From Bacteroidota bacterium (GTDB lineage: Bacteria > Bacteroidota > Rhodothermia > Rhodothermales > UBA10348): 39,915 nucleotides of DNA. Below the pieces are notes generated by a model. It searched no databases, was not told where the DNA came from, and worked only from the letters and a program-made list of their open reading frames with translations. Position 1 is the first letter of the stretch; every line of letters begins with the position of its first letter. The stretch covers positions 1 to 39,915 of the forward strand of contig JADFHF010000034.1 of assembly GCA_022567305.1 (NCBI GenBank), read 5' to 3'. Positions 27,182-36,312 of the stretch are shown in pieces. The position numbers and the translations under genes were made by a program.

Positions 27182-30004
27182 TTATTGGGTCACAGTCTCC
27201 GGAAAGAGCGAAACCTTGACGTAGTTTTCCATATTGAAGAACGTCCTGGCCGCCTCCCGAATCCTTTCCTCAGTGAGGCCGGAAACCATTTCTTCATAGT
27301 CCAAGATTCTCCGTGGGTCGCTACCGTACTGTTCCGAACTCAGGAGCTGATTGAGCCAGTAACGGTTCTCCCGCATGTTCGTTTCATAGGAGCGTCGCTG
27401 GAGTTCCTGCACTTTGTTGCGTTCGGTGGAATCCGGACCAACCGTCGACAGGCTGTCTATCTGCTGGAATACAACGTCAGTCAACTCTTCGACTCGGTCC
27501 GGGGCCGAGCCAAAACTCACAGAAACCGAGTATCCATGATCCGGCTCACGTCTAATGCGGCCGAAGACTCGAACCGAATACGTTCCTCCGAGATCTTCAC
27601 GGAGCCGCTCGCGCAATCTGATTTGTAGCAGTTCAGCCATCGAACTGATGATGTAACGATTATCTCGCGTATCTTCGATTTCACCTGTAAAAATAAGGGT
27701 GGTCTGGCTTTGCGGTTCGACCCCTTTAAGAATTTCTTTCTTGATAACGCCAACGGGCGGCTCGACGCCGATGTCCGCCCACATTTCTTCGCGATCAATC
27801 GAAGGCAACCCGCCGATGTACGTCTCCACCAGCGGACGCAGGGCATCTACATCAATGTTTCCGACGAAAACGAAGGTGAAGTCGCTGGCATCGGCAAATC
27901 GTTCCCGGTAAAAAGCGAACGAATCTTCCAGGTTGGTCTCGTCAAGAACCCCCATATTGAAAGGTCTCGCCCGATAATGGCCTTGCGACATGGTCACGTT
28001 TATCGTGTCCTGAAAAGTGCGTCTAGGACTCGCACTATTGTTGGAAATGAAGCTTTCCATACGGGTCCGGTAAGCAATAAACGCGGTACTGTCATGCCTA
28101 GGTGCTGTGAACTGGAGATTGATCAATTGGAACAGGGTCTCTACATCCTTGGGGGAAGCCTGTCCGGACAGCCCCTCCGTATACGTCCCAATGCTGGGGG
28201 AAACACTAACCACCTTGCCGGCAAGTTTTTTCTTCAGGTCGATATTGTTGAACTCGCCCACACCACTCTGCCCAATAATCATGGATGCAGTCATCGCGGG
28301 CACGTACCGCGCATTCGAAACCAGTGACGTTCCACCGGGGCTGAAGGCTCTAAAGCGAATCTCATCGTCCTTAAAATCCGTGGGGCGAAGCAATACTCGA
28401 ACTCCGTTACCCAACTCCCAGATCGTCAAGCCGAGTTCTTCGATCGTCTCCTCGCGTATAACTGCAGTCGGAGTTGGCATCTCGGCCATCAATGGAGCGT
28501 CAACCGTAGCGTCTTCATACGGCGTAATCTCAGCCGACTCTATGGCTTCGAAAACAGCCATCAGGCTGGCCTCGGTTGGAGTCTCCAGACCTGCCTTTTC
28601 GGGCGAGTTGACCATAACGACCCTGTCGTGCTCCGTTATCCACTCACGCGCAAGACGGTTTACCTCATCCAGGGTGACTGTCGGCACGAACTGTTGATGC
28701 ATCTCCCACTCCATTTCGATGCCGGGAATGATTTCATCCGTCAAGAAATTCCTGCGATATTCTGCCGCGAGTTGCCGTGATTCACGTTTGTCTCGCTCGG
28801 CGTACGCCCGTTCGAAATTGCGCAACGTTTCAACTTTTTGACGATCGAATTCGCTTTCGGTAAATCCGAAACGAGCGACTCGCTCGGCCTCGGTTAGAAT
28901 GGCGTTGAGCCCCTTTTCGATTCCGCCGTCCGGGACGAACGCGGCGAGAAAATAAACTTCCCCGGATCTCACGAATTGGCCCTGGCCCGAAACAGAGAAC
29001 GCAAAGGGTGGATCCGCCGATTGCGCAAGCTCGTTCAGCCGGTTGTTCAGCATTGAATTGTACAGGCCTTCAACGATGACCTGCTGGCGATAGGCACCGA
29101 CCGTAGTCGGATTACGCAATGGTTGTTTATGATATAACGCGATTTGCGAGTTAGTAGCTTCCGGATCGGAAGCGATCGCGAACAACGTTTCGTCGTGGTT
29201 AGGCACCGGAAAGACTTCACGCGGCGCCGGGTACTCTGCCGCAGGTATCGACGCAAAATGACGCCGGATCATGTCCTCTATGACGTCCTCATCAAAATCC
29301 CCGACAGCTATCACCGCCATCAAGTCCGGCCTATACCACTTTTGATAAAAATCTCTCACGCGGCCGATTTCAAAGCCTTGCAGACTTTCAAAGGTTCCGA
29401 CCGGAAGACGTTCGGCGTACCGCGAACCCCGGAACAGAATGGGGAACTGCTTGTCTCTCATCCTGGCGTCGGCGCCCCGACCCAGCCGCCACTCTTCTAT
29501 GACTACTCCCCGCTCGAGGTCTATTTCTTCCGGCTCGAGGCTTATCAGGTGCGCCCAATCTTCGAGAATCTGAAACCCGGTTTCTACAACCTCCGGGTCG
29601 TCCATCGGGACTCGAAGGATATACACTGTTTCGTCGAAACTCGTGAATGCGTTCACGTTCGGGCCAAACCTCATACCGATTGACTCCAAATACTCGACGA
29701 GTTCCTGCTTCTTGAAGTGCTCGGTCCCGTTGAAGGCCATGTGTTCGAGCAGGTGGGCCAGGCCACGCTGATCATCATCCTCGAGTACTGAACCGGCGTT
29801 TACGACCAGCCTCAATTCCGCCCTGTTTTCCGGTCTTGAATTTGCCCGGATGTAGTAAGTCAATCCATTCTCGAACGTGCCTGTCCGTACAGCAGGGTCA
29901 ATCGGGGGGACTTCGTCCAGACCCGGGATCTGGGCCTGTGCTGACCCGGTGAACAAAAGGGCGACGAAGAGCGGCGCCAGAACCAGGCGGTAGGGATGTT
30001 TCAT
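27182..30004 (-). CDS. M16 family zinc metallopeptidase
   Basis: 940-residue pitrilysin/insulinase-type peptidase with a signal peptide (LVLAPLFVALLFTGSAQAQ), hence periplasmic or outer-membrane associated. The inverted zinc motif HxxEH is HLLEH at residues 84-88 (RGLAHLLEHMAFNGTEHF), with the downstream Glu in the ERGVVIEEW region. The second, inactive M16 half starts near residue 510 (GLTIWELGNGVRVLLRPT). Length and two-half design match M16B/C-type secreted peptidases of Bacteroidota. The ATG at 30004 has AAGGA eight bases upstream. Intact, although it lies within the putative tRNA-Arg island. The 27-base to 220-base spacer to the convergent hydrolase holds nothing recognisable. Confidence 0.92.
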   Translation of the reverse strand: MKHPYRLVLAPLFVALLFTGSAQAQIPGLDEVPPIDPAVRTGTFENGLTYYIRANSRPENRAELRLVVNAGSVLEDDDQRGLAHLLEHMAFNGTEHFKKQELVEYLESIGMRFGPNVNAFTSFDETVYILRVPMDDPEVVETGFQILEDWAHLISLEPEEIDLERGVVIEEWRLGRGADARMRDKQFPILFRGSRYAERLPVGTFESLQGFEIGRVRDFYQKWYRPDLMAVIAVGDFDEDVIEDMIRRHFASIPAAEYPAPREVFPVPNHDETLFAIASDPEATNSQIALYHKQPLRNPTTVGAYRQQVIVEGLYNSMLNNRLNELAQSADPPFAFSVSGQGQFVRSGEVYFLAAFVPDGGIEKGLNAILTEAERVARFGFTESEFDRQKVETLRNFERAYAERDKRESRQLAAEYRRNFLTDEIIPGIEMEWEMHQQFVPTVTLDEVNRLAREWITEHDRVVMVNSPEKAGLETPTEASLMAVFEAIESAEITPYEDATVDAPLMAEMPTPTAVIREETIEELGLTIWELGNGVRVLLRPTDFKDDEIRFRAFSPGGTSLVSNARYVPAMTASMIIGQSGVGEFNNIDLKKKLAGKVVSVSPSIGTYTEGLSGQASPKDVETLFQLINLQFTAPRHDSTAFIAYRTRMESFISNNSASPRRTFQDTINVTMSQGHYRARPFNMGVLDETNLEDSFAFYRERFADASDFTFVFVGNIDVDALRPLVETYIGGLPSIDREEMWADIGVEPPVGVIKKEILKGVEPQSQTTLIFTGEIEDTRDNRYIISSMAELLQIRLRERLREDLGGTYSVRVFGRIRREPDHGYSVSVSFGSAPDRVEELTDVVFQQIDSLSTVGPDSTERNKVQELQRRSYETNMRENRYWLNQLLSSEQYGSDPRRILDYEEMVSGLTEERIREAARTFFNMENYVKVSLFPETVTQ

Positions 30005-30514
30005 TACGAGATCCTTGAGATAGTTAGGTGAAACCGGCTCGACCCGCTGGCGCGGTGGGGGAAGGTCGTCGCCGCTCCAGATGAACTCATTCTATACTGA
30101 ACTCCAGGTTGGACGGACAATTCTGGCCCTGTCGGTACTTTTAATCGGATGTGGTCAGAGCCAGCTGATAGGTCCTGACGTCTGTAGCAACGTCATCATC
30201 CACTCAACGCGGTGAAGCCGCCGTATCCGTGGTCGGTCCATAAAGCAGAGATCTGAGACTGAACATCAGACAATATCTATACTGTATTTGTATCGCATAT
30301 GCAATACGTATTACTACGTAAAAAGCGATAACGAATGATTTCCTTAAAACCTGAGAATATTCCGGACTTGCCAACTTCACCGCATAGTTTCGTTTTGAAT
30401 GGAGAGACTCAAGAGTGCTGACTAACGGGGCATGGAACCGATATCGGCGCGCTCATGCTGAGAGGGACTAGCCCCCGCCTTGACCACTCGTTTACCCCTC
30501 TACCCCCTTCATTT
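30005..30514. other. Intergenic stretch, mostly featureless
   Basis: About 510 bases between the M16 start and kinase head B. It contains the M16 promoter region, one short lipoprotein-like ORF (30081-30215) and AT-rich sequence around 30270-30350. No RNA gene or other repeat seen. Confidence 0.4.
30081..30215 (+). CDS. Possible 44-residue lipoprotein fragment
   Basis: ATG 30081 opens a 44-codon frame: MNSFYTELQVG, hydrophobic ILALSVLLIGC (lipobox LIGC), then GQSQLIGPDVCSNV and a stop at 30213. It looks like a lipoprotein signal peptide with only ~20 residues attached, so it is either a tiny lipoprotein or the 5' stub of a lost gene. No clear ribosome site. Confidence 0.3.
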   Translation: MNSFYTELQVGRTILALSVLLIGCGQSQLIGPDVCSNVIIHSTR

Positions 30515-30790
30515 CACTTCGTACTTGAACCGCGTTTCTTCTAAGCCCACCCTCCCGGAATCGACATCGTCGGCAAGAACTATTCGCACTACAAAATCCT
30601 CGAAGAACTAGGCCGTGGAGGCATGGGGATTGTCTACCAGGCCGAGGACACCAAGCTCGACCGGATGATCGCGACCAAAGTGCTTCCCTCAGCGGCTTAA
30701 ACGAACGAGGACGATCGTTTTCAGTTCTATCGTGAGGCGAAAACAGTCCTTTTCTCTATTTCATTCGAAACCGGGTACTCAAAGCCGGGC
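30515..30790 (+). pseudogene. Ser/Thr protein kinase N-terminal fragment (kinase head, copy B)
   Basis: The best-preserved kinase head. The leader from 30515 (CACTT, CGTTTCTTCTAAGCCCACCCT) is followed by a frame from 30566 where the start codon should be, but it is ATC. Translation: [20 protein letters not shown], then [13 protein letters not shown], then ATKVL with the catalytic Lys: a textbook PknB-type N-lobe. TAA at 30698-30700 stops it after PSAA; the frame after the stop still reads like kinase (TNEDDRFQFYREAKT) to about 30745 and then loses similarity. The C-lobe and any sensor domain are absent. Dead gene: lost start, nonsense codon, truncation. Confidence 0.8.
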
Positions 30791-30877
30791 AGAGTGTTAT
30801 CACCTCCGTTCTGACGTATGGATGTACATAAGTAGAACAGCATTCTTTTTTGAACCAGGACCAAGGCGGGTAGCAAG

Positions 30878-31577
30878 ATGGCAGAAAATCAATTTCTCAA
30901 TTTAAAGAAAGCGGCCATCCGATTTTCGGTATTTGGACTCATTTTCGTCGTCGTCGCCAGTCTCGTCGCGGGGTGCATGTCAACGAGGATTCGAGCGGGT
31001 GAAGGGGCTGTCAAATACAGTGTATTCGGTGGCACGGACATTGACGCTGAATTCGGAGGAGCGTGACGCTTACACTGGCCCTGGGTGACGCTGTTCAAGT
31101 ACGATCTTAGTGTTCAGGAGGCCCTCGAGGCCATCGATGCGCTCTCCTCCAACGGATGGTTAGTCAGAAAAGACGCTTCCTATTCGGTGGGGCCCAACCA
31201 CGAGGATCTCGGTCAGCTCCACGTCACGTACGGTAACGATGATTACAGATAGTTCGTGCAGCCGGAAATGAGAAGCGCCGTTCGAGAAATCGTAGTGCAA
31301 TAGACTCCGGAAGAGCTTTACTCGTCGCCCAGAACCGAGCTTCAGGGGCAAATCGAGGAGCGCATCAGGCAGGTTGTTGAGGAGCGGTCTGTAATCCTCG
31401 AAGCTGTGCTCAATCGTGACATTAAAACTTCCGGAACAGATCAAGCTGGCCATTGAAAACACGCTGAAAGAAGAGCACGAGCGCGCAGAAGTGGGCACCC
31501 ATCTTGAAGGCTCACAGAAGGACTATTCCACCATCATGTGGTGGCAGAACGGGGTGCCGTCGCTGTCGAAGGATTAA
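30878..31577 (+). pseudogene. SPFH/prohibitin-family membrane protein, degraded
   Basis: N-terminal membrane helix (FSVFGLIFVVVASLVAGC) followed by prohibitin-like sequence GEGAVKYSVFGGTDIDAEF. The frame then meets TGA (31064), but similarity continues in the same frame: HWPWVTLFKYDLSVQEALEA, DASYSVGPNHEDLGQLHV, then TAG (31250), EMRSAVREIVVQ, TAG (31301), and TPEELYSSPRTELQGQIEER with IRQVVEERSVILEAVLNRDI. A one-base shift in an A-run near 31425 moves it into the next frame: KLPEQIKLAIENTLKEEHER. After that similarity stops and the frame ends at 31577. The C-terminal half is missing. Three nonsense codons and a frameshift mean it is not translated as one protein. Prohibitin-like proteins form membrane microdomain rings. 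It follows kinase fragment B by about 90 bases. Confidence 0.8.
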
Positions 31578-32023
31578 ACCGACACCGCCTCGAAGAATTT
31601 TCTAGATTTTTTCCGAACCGGACCTCTCATTTCCTGCCTTCGATCCCTGCCGAAATCCGCTCCCGTTGAAAAACGATTTTAAAGTGGGCGCGGGGTATAT
31701 CTATTAACGTGTACCCCTGTTTTCTTACGTGGGATGGGGGTGGAAATGGTTGAAAAACGAGCCTGAACTGAATGGGGGTGGCTATATACTGAGAGGCGGA
31801 TATGGTCATGGGTGTCTTAATTTCGCGTTCGTATATGCACTGTAAAATCTATAAATACAATTATTTAGCAGTTAATAGCTGTACTCGTCCCAGGGGTACA
31901 CATAATGATACATAAGTCGTTAAATAATAAATATATAATACTACGTATGGATTCACGGGTTAAGGACTGGATTAAGAGTTCCGGTGTCTATTCAGTAAAA
32001 CCAACGTAATTGGAGGCTGGCAA
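31578..32023. other. AT-rich spacer with island end
   Basis: No gene recognised. It holds the second att-like sequence (31885-31909). The stretch 31830-31960 is strikingly AT-rich (ATAAATACAATTATTTAGC; AAATAATAAATATATAATAC), a plausible junction or promoter region. Confidence 0.4.
31885..31909 (+). repeat. Putative att site, distal copy
   Basis: TC-G-TCCC-A-GGGGTACACATA followed by ATGAT. It repeats the last 14 bases of tRNA-Arg(CCT) and 6 flanking bases with two mismatches in 20. No other tRNA arm is present here, which excludes a second tRNA gene. Confidence 0.6.
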
Positions 32024-32568
32024 TTGACGCAAGAAACAGTAACCCCAAACGGTTTGAGTTCAGTAGCGCAACCAGAATCAAATTCCTACGATGACCCGTT
32101 CGCACTTTTCAATCTCTTATCGACGCTAGAGACGGCTTCGTCATACCTGTGCGACGTAACCGCTCGGCTAAAGCTCTTCTAATTACTACCTGAAGAGCGA
32201 TTCACCTTAAGTGGAAAAGGAGCATGTGTGCGACTGGATAGTTGAGACGGCCGACTAGTTCCGAGATGACGCCCTAGAGTCAAAAGAGTCTTCTGACACG
32301 GCCTGGGACGCCTTTCGAGCTAGAAAAGGACGTGGATCATGAACTCAACGAATTGAGTGCCCTATGAATTTTCCAATTCTATCTAGGTATCGCGCAACGC
32401 GAGCATCGCACACATGCCCGTACGATTCTTCGGGAACTCGATCCAAAGCGAGTTGAAATTGTTCCGTTCGATACATCAGCGATTCAAGTGCTCAAGTCCA
32501 CCGGCTTGCCAGGGTCGTATAGACTAATCGGAGTTCATCCGGATACCGTGCGTCAGCGAATCACATAG
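32024..32568 (+). pseudogene. Decayed unidentified gene
   Basis: TTG 32024, with GGAGG 8 bases upstream, opens 52 codons (LSSVAQPESNSYDDPFALFN, then LETASSYLCDVTARLKLF) ending in TAA at 32180. Coding-like sequence continues past it (LPEERFTLSGKGACVRLDS) and then dissolves into stops. In another frame, 32371-32568 reads FQFYLGIAQREHRTHARTIL, LDPKRVEIVPFDTSAIQVL and SYRLIGVHPDTVRQRIT to a TAG. The two parts look like the ends of one protein of roughly 180 residues broken by stops and indels. I do not recognise the family. Confidence 0.45.
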
Positions 32569-33288
32569 TCAGAAGGCGGTAAGCGCCTGCTGCTTTTCAT
32601 GAATAGAGCGGCCCGTGCTACGGGTCATCAGATTGTACCCAAGCCAAATTAACAGCAGCCCCACGAACTCCGTCACGTAGAGAACCTCTACATAGCCTGC
32701 GCGCGTGGCGGTTCCACCTATGCCCGGGAGGATGGCACCTACGGCGATGGCAATGTTTCCCCACATGCGATCGCGGAGGGAGCGATCGCTCCTCGCATAC
32801 TTGACAGCCGACCAGATGGCGCCACCGATCAGGAAGACGACGGCGTACAGATTTACGACGGGAGAGAACAGACGGACCCACTGCCACTCGAGCACGCTTC
32901 CGGAGAGCCGGTAAGATTCTACCTGCGACAGATCGAGCGGAGAAAGCAAGACAAACACGGACGCAACGGTGATATATAGAAGAAGAACCGCGGTCAATCG
33001 GTGAGCGATTCGATTCGAGAAAAACAAGTAGATCGTCCCCTGCGCAAGCGGAGCACCACCCAGCAGGGCGCCGCTAATATACCATGCTTTGAAGATGCCG
33101 GGATTCCAACCCAGAATCGTGGTCGCGCCCTCGGTAAACGTTCCGATACCGAACGTGGCAACACCAATAGCCCACCACGCAAGATACAGGGCTTCCGGCT
33201 TTCGTCTCCAATGGCGATACAGCGAGACGAAGAATGGGACTGAGACGAAAAATGTCAGTATGGGGATGAAATGGACGAATGATCTCAT
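32569..33288 (-). CDS. Seven-helix membrane protein downstream of HmuY
   Basis: 239 residues with about seven membrane segments (FVHFIPILTFFVSVPFFVSL; LYLAWWAIGVATFGIG; GALLGGAPLAQGTIYLFF; LTAVLLLYITVASVFVLL; LYAVVFLIGGAIWSAV; AIAVGAILPGIGGTA; VLYVTEFVGLLLIWLGYNL). No catalytic motif is evident. It is the third gene after the TonB receptor and HmuY on the same strand, 61 bases from hmuY, so a role in the same uptake system (inner-membrane partner or sensor) is possible but only inferred from position. Confidence 0.65.
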   Translation of the reverse strand: MRSFVHFIPILTFFVSVPFFVSLYRHWRRKPEALYLAWWAIGVATFGIGTFTEGATTILGWNPGIFKAWYISGALLGGAPLAQGTIYLFFSNRIAHRLTAVLLLYITVASVFVLLSPLDLSQVESYRLSGSVLEWQWVRLFSPVVNLYAVVFLIGGAIWSAVKYARSDRSLRDRMWGNIAIAVGAILPGIGGTATRAGYVEVLYVTEFVGLLLIWLGYNLMTRSTGRSIHEKQQALTAF

Positions 33289-33302
33289 AGTGGTGATGGC
33301 AC

Positions 33303-33364
33303 GGGCCGAAGACGGTTGCTCCGGCCCTGGAGAGGTTTATCGATCGTCTCTATAGAAACGATCG
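33303..33364 (-). promoter_or_regulatory. Two hairpins between hmuY and the seven-helix gene
   Basis: CGATCGT (33341-33347) and ACGATCG (33358-33364) form a perfect 7-bp inverted repeat across the hmuY stop codon. GGGCCG (33303-33308) and CGGCCC (33322-33327) form a second. Neither is followed by a clear U-tract, so they may be attenuator or RNA-stability elements within the operon. Confidence 0.3.
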
Positions 33365-33982
33365 CGAACCGTCCGGTTGGAATACGTAATCAAACGTGTA
33401 GAACCTCGCCTCCGATTCGGCCGTCGGTGTTTCCGGCGCACCGCGGTAGTACGAGATGATCTTGATCTTTGCGAACCGGCCATCGGCCGTACGAATCAGG
33501 AGCACGCGTCCGGGCATGGGAGAAACGACCATCGAAGCTGGATTGTAGTTGTACCATCCATTACCCGAGCCTGCCACTATGGCCGTACCCTGATCGCTGT
33601 CAACAACCCATCCCGTCGCGGGCGCCTCCATTATCTCCTCGAAGATACCCTCGACGACCTGGGCACCTCCCTGTCCGGGACCACTCGATCCTCCGTTGAC
33701 GATCATATTCGTTCCCTGTAAAGCGATATCCCAGGCCGTCGACGCCGAGTCTGCCGCATCGATTTCCAATCCCGTTTGAAGACTGAAGAACGCGTATTTT
33801 CCGGTTCCGACGGGTCGTCCGTCAACGAATCCGACAAATGGATCCGCAGCGAAGTCGGTTACGCGTTCGGCGACGATTTCATTGGGCTCGTCCTCTGCCC
33901 CTGAATTGCTGTCACATGCCATCAGAAAGAGCAGGCTTACTAGCGCGGCGAGTCCGGCGACGAATGTGTTTATCCTTTTCAT
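33350..33982 (-). CDS. hmuY: HmuY family heme-binding lipoprotein
   Basis: About 210 residues. Signal peptide with a lipobox (GLAALVSLLFLMAC, Cys near residue 19), followed by a Ser/Asp/Glu linker and a HmuY-type domain: TDFAADPFVGFVDGRPVGTG, KYAFFSLQTG, STAWDIALQGTNMIVNGGSS, then YYRGAPETPTAESEARFYTF. HmuY proteins are surface lipoproteins that capture heme and hand it to a HmuR-type TonB receptor; the receptor gene is immediately upstream. ATG 33982 (MKRINTF) is preferred over 33991 because it gives a standard lipoprotein signal. The 14-23 base gap from the receptor stop indicates one transcript. Confidence 0.8.
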   Translation of the reverse strand: MKRINTFVAGLAALVSLLFLMACDSNSGAEDEPNEIVAERVTDFAADPFVGFVDGRPVGTGKYAFFSLQTGLEIDAADSASTAWDIALQGTNMIVNGGSSGPGQGGAQVVEGIFEEIMEAPATGWVVDSDQGTAIVAGSGNGWYNYNPASMVVSPMPGRVLLIRTADGRFAKIKIISYYRGAPETPTAESEARFYTFDYVFQPDGSRSFL

Positions 33983-34005
33983 GTTAACCATAGGTATGTG
34001 TTGAT

Positions 34006-36225
34006 TTATCGTGCCAGCTCGATGGAGAGGCCGCCGAATACTAATCGTCCCGGTAAGGACGGAATCTGTTCGACATTCGTCTCTCCGAGCATATTTCTGA
34101 TTCCTATCTGACCGGACACCGAATTCGAGATGGTTTTCGTTACGGTCAGATTCAACGTGAGATAACCCGGGACATATTCGGAGCGATCGTCGAGAATGAG
34201 ATTCCCGTTCAGATCGCCTAAACCATACCGACTTCGGTAGAGTCCTCTAAGTGCTGCGGTAAGGCCCCGTCTCGCGTCCGCGAACGTAATGCGCAGGATT
34301 CCGGAGTGTCTCGATCGGTTGAACAGCCCTCCGTACTCCCCTCTTCGTACACGCCGATCGCGGCCGTTCACGCGTTTGAACAGAGAACCAGCTTCGATCT
34401 CGTCGATTACTTCTTTATCTCCCGTATCGAGAAACTGGTAACCGATACCGAATGACCAATGATCATCGAATCTGAAACGGATATCGGTATCGAGGCCCCG
34501 CGTAAAGATTCGGTTCAGGTTTACATAGGTGAAGATGTTCTGACCATTGGGTTTTGTCGCCACGGGCAGTGTCTCTATGAGGTCGCGAACTTGGTTTCGG
34601 AAAAGATTGAGTTCGATACTGAGTCGCTCGCCGAGTTCTCGTTCGACTCCCAGATTGATCGAAAAAGACTTCTCCGGTCGAATCTCGCCGACGGAGGCCA
34701 GATCTGATAGAAAGAATTGAATTTGTCCCAGATCCTCGAATCGTTGTATCGCCGCATCAATGTCTGTCGCGCCGACCACGGAGTAGCCCGCAACCGGATT
34801 CGTGAAATCCATATAGAGCTGCTGAAACGTGGGGGCCTTGAATCCCGAACCGACCGAAGCACGGATCCGGGTTGATTTATCGGCGATGAAAAGAGCGGCG
34901 AGCTTCGGACTTATTCTTGTATCGTAATCACTGTGGGCATCGAGTCGGCCGGAGGTCGTAATATGCAACCAGTCGAACGGAAGCCACTGATGCTGCCCGA
35001 AGACGAACTTGTCCTCGTTCGACCGTCTGCCCCCGGTAACTCGCTCGGTCGTGACGGACTCGGATATGAATCCGCCACCGAGTGTGAGCAGATGCTGGCT
35101 ACCCAGAATCAGGTCAAGCTGAAGCTCGCCCTTGCGATACATTTGTCTGAAATTGATCTGGTCGGGAGCACCTTCGTCGGTTACGGCGGCCAGAATGGAT
35201 CGGGTCGAAAAAGAGGAGAGATGACCCTTTGCCGTTGCGATAAGATTGTTGCCGATCCGCTGTCTAACACGCGGCGAAACATTCCAGTCTTCGCGGTCAG
35301 CCTCCTCCGTAAATTCGAAAATGGTACCGCCGTCCTTGAATCCGAGCGTGTTGGACTGGGACTGACGTGCGATACGCACATTTGTGTTAATCAGTGTGCG
35401 ATCGGAAGGCTCAAAGGTGAATCGACCTGCGAGCGTATAATCGGAAAACCCAGGTGCAGTGAGGCCGATGATATTCGGTGTCAGATCATAGCCACCGGAG
35501 CTAAACCGGTTAACCTGAATGCGTCCGCCGATCTTTTCTCCTCCGATCTCGATGGCACTCGAGAGGTCGGTTGTCTGATTGGATTCGAAGCGGACGGACG
35601 AGGAAACGCGAAGACCGGCGCGAGGACGTCTTGTAATGATATTTATCACGCCGGCGAGCGCTTCGCTGCCGTAGAGTGAGGACGAGGGTCCTCGAACGAT
35701 TTCGACCTGTTCAATCAGGCTGACCGGTAACCGGTTCAGATCCAGTGTTCCGGCCGTTCGTCCGATGATGGGTTCGCCGTCGAGAAGTACGAGCGTGTAG
35801 GCAGAGTCGAAGCCCTGCAACTGGACACCTGCGCCATGGTCGTGCACGATGAAAATTCCTGTCAGTTCGGCCAGAAGATCCGACATTCTCAACGCGCCTT
35901 GAATCTTCGCCTCGTCGGCCGTCACCACCCGGGTCAGGATCGGGGCTTCACTTAGTCTCGTAGCGTTTTTTGTAGCGGTGATAACCATGACGGGCATCTC
36001 GATCGTCCAGATCGAGTCCGGAGGCGTATCTTTTTCTTGCGCCAATCCGGAATGGCTCGTCAGAATAAACGCGCAAAGCAATCCGACAGGCCGTAATAGG
36101 ACCGTGAGAAGTCGCTGATACGGTCGGCGCGTAGTATCTTGGGAGATCGAGTCGAACCGATACAATATTGTGCACCTGGTGGCGACGAACTGTGCAGAAT
36201 CACCCTTTCGTTGTCGGGGTTGCAC
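34006..36225 (-). CDS. TonB-dependent outer membrane receptor, probably heme (HmuR-like)
   Basis: Up to 739 residues. A TonB box-like MPVMVITATK follows the signal peptide (LLTVLLRPVGLLCAFIL, cleavage near LAQEKD). The plug domain shows LSEAPILTRVVTADEAKIQG, LLDGEPIIGRTAG, then VEIVRGPSSSLYGSEALAGV with INIITRRP. The rest is a 22-strand barrel pattern with GSGFKAPTFQQLYMDFTNPV (FRAP-like) and a C-terminal strand LVFGGLSIELAR. Imports a ligand across the outer membrane using TonB energy; heme is inferred from the adjacent HmuY. The first ~45 residues of the longest frame are unusual for a signal peptide, so the true start may be a downstream non-ATG codon. Likely first gene of the operon. Confidence 0.88.
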   Translation of the reverse strand: MQPRQRKGDSAQFVATRCTILYRFDSISQDTTRRPYQRLLTVLLRPVGLLCAFILTSHSGLAQEKDTPPDSIWTIEMPVMVITATKNATRLSEAPILTRVVTADEAKIQGALRMSDLLAELTGIFIVHDHGAGVQLQGFDSAYTLVLLDGEPIIGRTAGTLDLNRLPVSLIEQVEIVRGPSSSLYGSEALAGVINIITRRPRAGLRVSSSVRFESNQTTDLSSAIEIGGEKIGGRIQVNRFSSGGYDLTPNIIGLTAPGFSDYTLAGRFTFEPSDRTLINTNVRIARQSQSNTLGFKDGGTIFEFTEEADREDWNVSPRVRQRIGNNLIATAKGHLSSFSTRSILAAVTDEGAPDQINFRQMYRKGELQLDLILGSQHLLTLGGGFISESVTTERVTGGRRSNEDKFVFGQHQWLPFDWLHITTSGRLDAHSDYDTRISPKLAALFIADKSTRIRASVGSGFKAPTFQQLYMDFTNPVAGYSVVGATDIDAAIQRFEDLGQIQFFLSDLASVGEIRPEKSFSINLGVERELGERLSIELNLFRNQVRDLIETLPVATKPNGQNIFTYVNLNRIFTRGLDTDIRFRFDDHWSFGIGYQFLDTGDKEVIDEIEAGSLFKRVNGRDRRVRRGEYGGLFNRSRHSGILRITFADARRGLTAALRGLYRSRYGLGDLNGNLILDDRSEYVPGYLTLNLTVTKTISNSVSGQIGIRNMLGETNVEQIPSLPGRLVFGGLSIELAR

Positions 36226-36312
36226 CGAATGTATAGAAAAATGAGTTCGACAGTTGTTAGAATTGTATAGATTTACATATATATCACTGGAATTCTGCCA
36301 AATCTTTACAAA
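36226..36312. promoter_or_regulatory. Divergent promoter region
   Basis: 87 bases between the divergent TonB receptor and HTH regulator genes, AT-rich (TAGATTTACATATATATCAC). It must hold promoters for both, making it the likely operator for the adjacent regulator. No specific box could be assigned. Confidence 0.4.

Noticed and set aside
27173-29683. Plus-strand ORFs up to 205 codons opposite the M16 gene
   Set aside because: Shadows of the M16 coding frame; they lack signal peptides, motifs or ribosome sites.
31885-31909. Second tRNA gene
   Set aside because: Only the 3' T-stem/acceptor portion is present; no D arm or anticodon arm precedes it.
34933-35679. 248-codon plus-strand ORF
   Set aside because: Antisense to the TonB receptor, whose motifs are clear; composition is typical of a shadow frame.
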